A stretch of 6,784 nucleotides of DNA from Clostridium sp. UBA6758 (GTDB taxonomy: Bacteria; Bacillota; Clostridia; Clostridiales; Clostridiaceae): positions 10,017 to 16,800 of the forward strand of contig DKGY01000078.1 of NCBI GenBank assembly GCA_002453475.1. The letters are read 5' to 3'. The position numbers and the translations under genes were made by a program. Under the pieces are notes generated by a model. It did not search any database. It worked only from the letters and a program-made list of their open reading frames with translations, and was not told the DNA's origin. Shown piece by piece: positions 5,765 to 6,784 of the stretch (positions are counted from its first letter, which is position 1; each line of letters opens with the position of its first letter).

Positions 5765-5978
5765 ATGGCGACTTATAAAGTAATTCAAGAATGCATTAAA
5801 GATGCTTATGGGTTTACATGCAAAACGTATTAGACTGCACATGAAGGAAATTTGTGGTTTAGATAGAAAAGATACTGGTAATAGAATAGATATTAATAAA
5901 AGAAAGTATCCATGTCTAATACTAGTAGATAAGCAAGAGTTTATTAGAAAAGAATTTAAATATTTTGATATGATATAA
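5765..5978 (+). pseudogene. Broken copy of a short conserved protein gene (start MATYKVIQE)
   Basis: ATG 5765, with AAGGA (5752-5756) 8 bases upstream, opens MATYKVIQECIKDAYGF and then KTY, followed by TAG at 5831-5833. After five further in-frame codons' worth of homology, the match moves to another frame at 5841-5842. That frame reads MKEICGLDRKDTGNR and later KRKYPC, ends in FKYFDMI, and stops at TAA 5976-5978. Joined, the pieces match a conserved protein of about 65-70 residues that I recall from many bacteria (pattern MATYKEIQEYVK..YGF..KTCWIAHVKE.CGL..NR, then PC and HFGMI), usually hypothetical and sometimes labelled RNA methyltransferase without a visible methyltransferase motif. A Cys-Trp pair turned into Tyr-stop by G-to-A changes, plus loss of two bases in GCACATG(TG)AAG, would explain both lesions. 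That ancestral sequence is inferred. It follows the nuclease gene by 11 bases and once belonged to the same operon. Confidence 0.75.
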
Positions 5979-6007
5979 ATTATAGTCAGTTAATGGAGGA
6001 TTTTAGG

Positions 6008-6031
6008 GTGAGAATTTGTGAGATACTATAA
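6008..6031 (+). other. Seven-codon mini-frame at the best ribosome-binding site before the last gene
   Basis: The strongest ribosome-binding site in this gap, GGAGGA (5995-6000), is 7 bases before GTG 6008. That frame encodes only VRICEIL before TAA 6029-6031 and overlaps the start of the next gene in another frame. It could be a leader peptide, a trace of a frameshift at the gene's true start, or chance. Confidence 0.3.
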
Positions 6032-6784
6032 CTTTAATAATATAAAGTGCAAGGTTTGTGAAAATAGAATTGCAGTTTTTGATTGTAAAATTTGCAATGA
6101 AAGAATATGTAATTATTGTTGTGATAAAATTCAATTAGGGCAAAATACAAAAGCATTATCAGAATATAGAATTAATTTTGATAATACTATTGATAAATGT
6201 ATTGAATGTAAAAAATATATTAGAAAAGAAAATTATAATATTCCATATGAAGAAGAAAATGGATATGATTGCCAGTGCTATAGCCATACTTATGATGGGT
6301 ACGTGTTTTTTTCAGGTAATGTATATAATGCATATAAGAAGTTAGTTAATTTTATAGAGAATAAAGAAGATAAGAGTTTTTCAGATAACTATATGATTGC
6401 ATATTGTTATAGTATTTTAGATTATAGTATTAAGGCATATCCATATATAAATTTGTGTATTAAACAAATTAATACATTAAAGGATAAAGATGATAAAGTA
6501 GAGATATATTTATTGCATAGTAATATTTGCATAGATGTAAATGAAAAAGAAAAAGCATTAGCAAGTATTGAAAAAGCAATATTACTTGATAATGAAATGT
6601 CAGATGTGTACAGAGTTAAAGCAGATATACTTAGATTATTAAAAAGAGATAGAGAAAGTTATAATTTCTATAATATAGCATTGGAAAAATATTACGAATC
6701 ACCAGAACTTAAATCTAATATTATATATATATATTTAGGCTTAGCAACAGTTTGTTCAAGGTTAAATAAATTGGATGAGATAAT
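6018..6784 (+). CDS. Cysteine-rich zinc-finger and TPR-like protein, N-terminal part (cut by right edge)
   Basis: The frame is open from GTG 6018 to the window edge, giving 255 residues with no stop. Four CxxC pairs occupy the N-terminus: C11/C14, C23/C26, C31/C34 and C61/C64, plus C35 and C85/C87. The spacing CX2C-X8-CX2C-X4-CX2C-X26-CX2C resembles cross-brace treble-clef zinc fingers (FYVE/B-box type) and should bind two zinc ions. From about residue 103 the sequence is helical. Residues 161-225 read as TPR-like repeats (EKALASIEKAILLDNEMSDVY is typical), which usually serve protein binding. GTG 6018 is the first possible start after TGA 6009-6011; AGGGTGA (6005-6011) lies 6 bases upstream. 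I do not recognise the family. The codons are very AT-rich even for this region. Co-directional with the hsd genes, it may be an operon cargo gene. Confidence 0.72.
   Translation, partial: MRYYNFNNIKCKVCENRIAVFDCKICNERICNYCCDKIQLGQNTKALSEYRINFDNTIDKCIECKKYIRKENYNIPYEEENGYDCQCYSHTYDGYVFFSGNVYNAYKKLVNFIENKEDKSFSDNYMIAYCYSILDYSIKAYPYINLCIKQINTLKDKDDKVEIYLLHSNICIDVNEKEKALASIEKAILLDNEMSDVYRVKADILRLLKRDRESYNFYNIALEKYYESPELKSNIIYIYLGLATVCSRLNKLDEI

Noticed and set aside
5831..5845. Programmed readthrough or frameshifting to rescue the broken short gene
   Set aside because: No slippery heptamer or downstream structure is seen, and two separate events would be needed. Decay is simpler.

Overview
The very low G+C, the strong purine-rich ribosome-binding sites and a lipoprotein with a typical Gram-positive signal peptide suggest a Clostridium-like Firmicute chromosome or one of its mobile regions. 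No rRNA, tRNA, CRISPR array or intact insertion sequence is visible. The window is a junction between ordinary genes on the left and a defence-type operon on the right.

Left part (1-1411): the last 72 codons of a DnaB-family replicative helicase run in from the left edge. Next comes an AT-only leader, then a complete lipoprotein gene of unknown function (406-1023) that ends at a clear hairpin terminator (1045-1079). A small three-helix membrane protein gene on the minus strand (1132-1401) converges on the same terminator.

Middle (1412-2026): about 600 bases hold no credible gene. They contain two long hairpins, the second terminator-like, several GGA-containing motifs, an extended -10 box, a second promoter close to hsdM and a perfect palindrome between that promoter and the hsdM ribosome-binding site.

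Right part (2027-6784), all on the plus strand with no visible terminator: hsdM (adenine DNA methyltransferase), hsdS (two-domain specificity subunit), and a PD-(D/E)XK nuclease-fold protein with a C-terminal DUF5655-type domain. These are followed by a short conserved gene broken by a stop codon and a frameshift, and then the start of a protein with four CxxC pairs and TPR-like helices that runs off the right edge. HsdM and HsdS should form the modification enzyme of a type I restriction-modification system. No hsdR is present in the window; the place where it might stand holds the nuclease-fold gene, the broken gene and the zinc-finger/TPR gene. Either hsdR lies beyond the right edge and these are accessory cargo, or the nuclease-fold protein is the partner of the methyltransferase. 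The sequence shown cannot decide between these.
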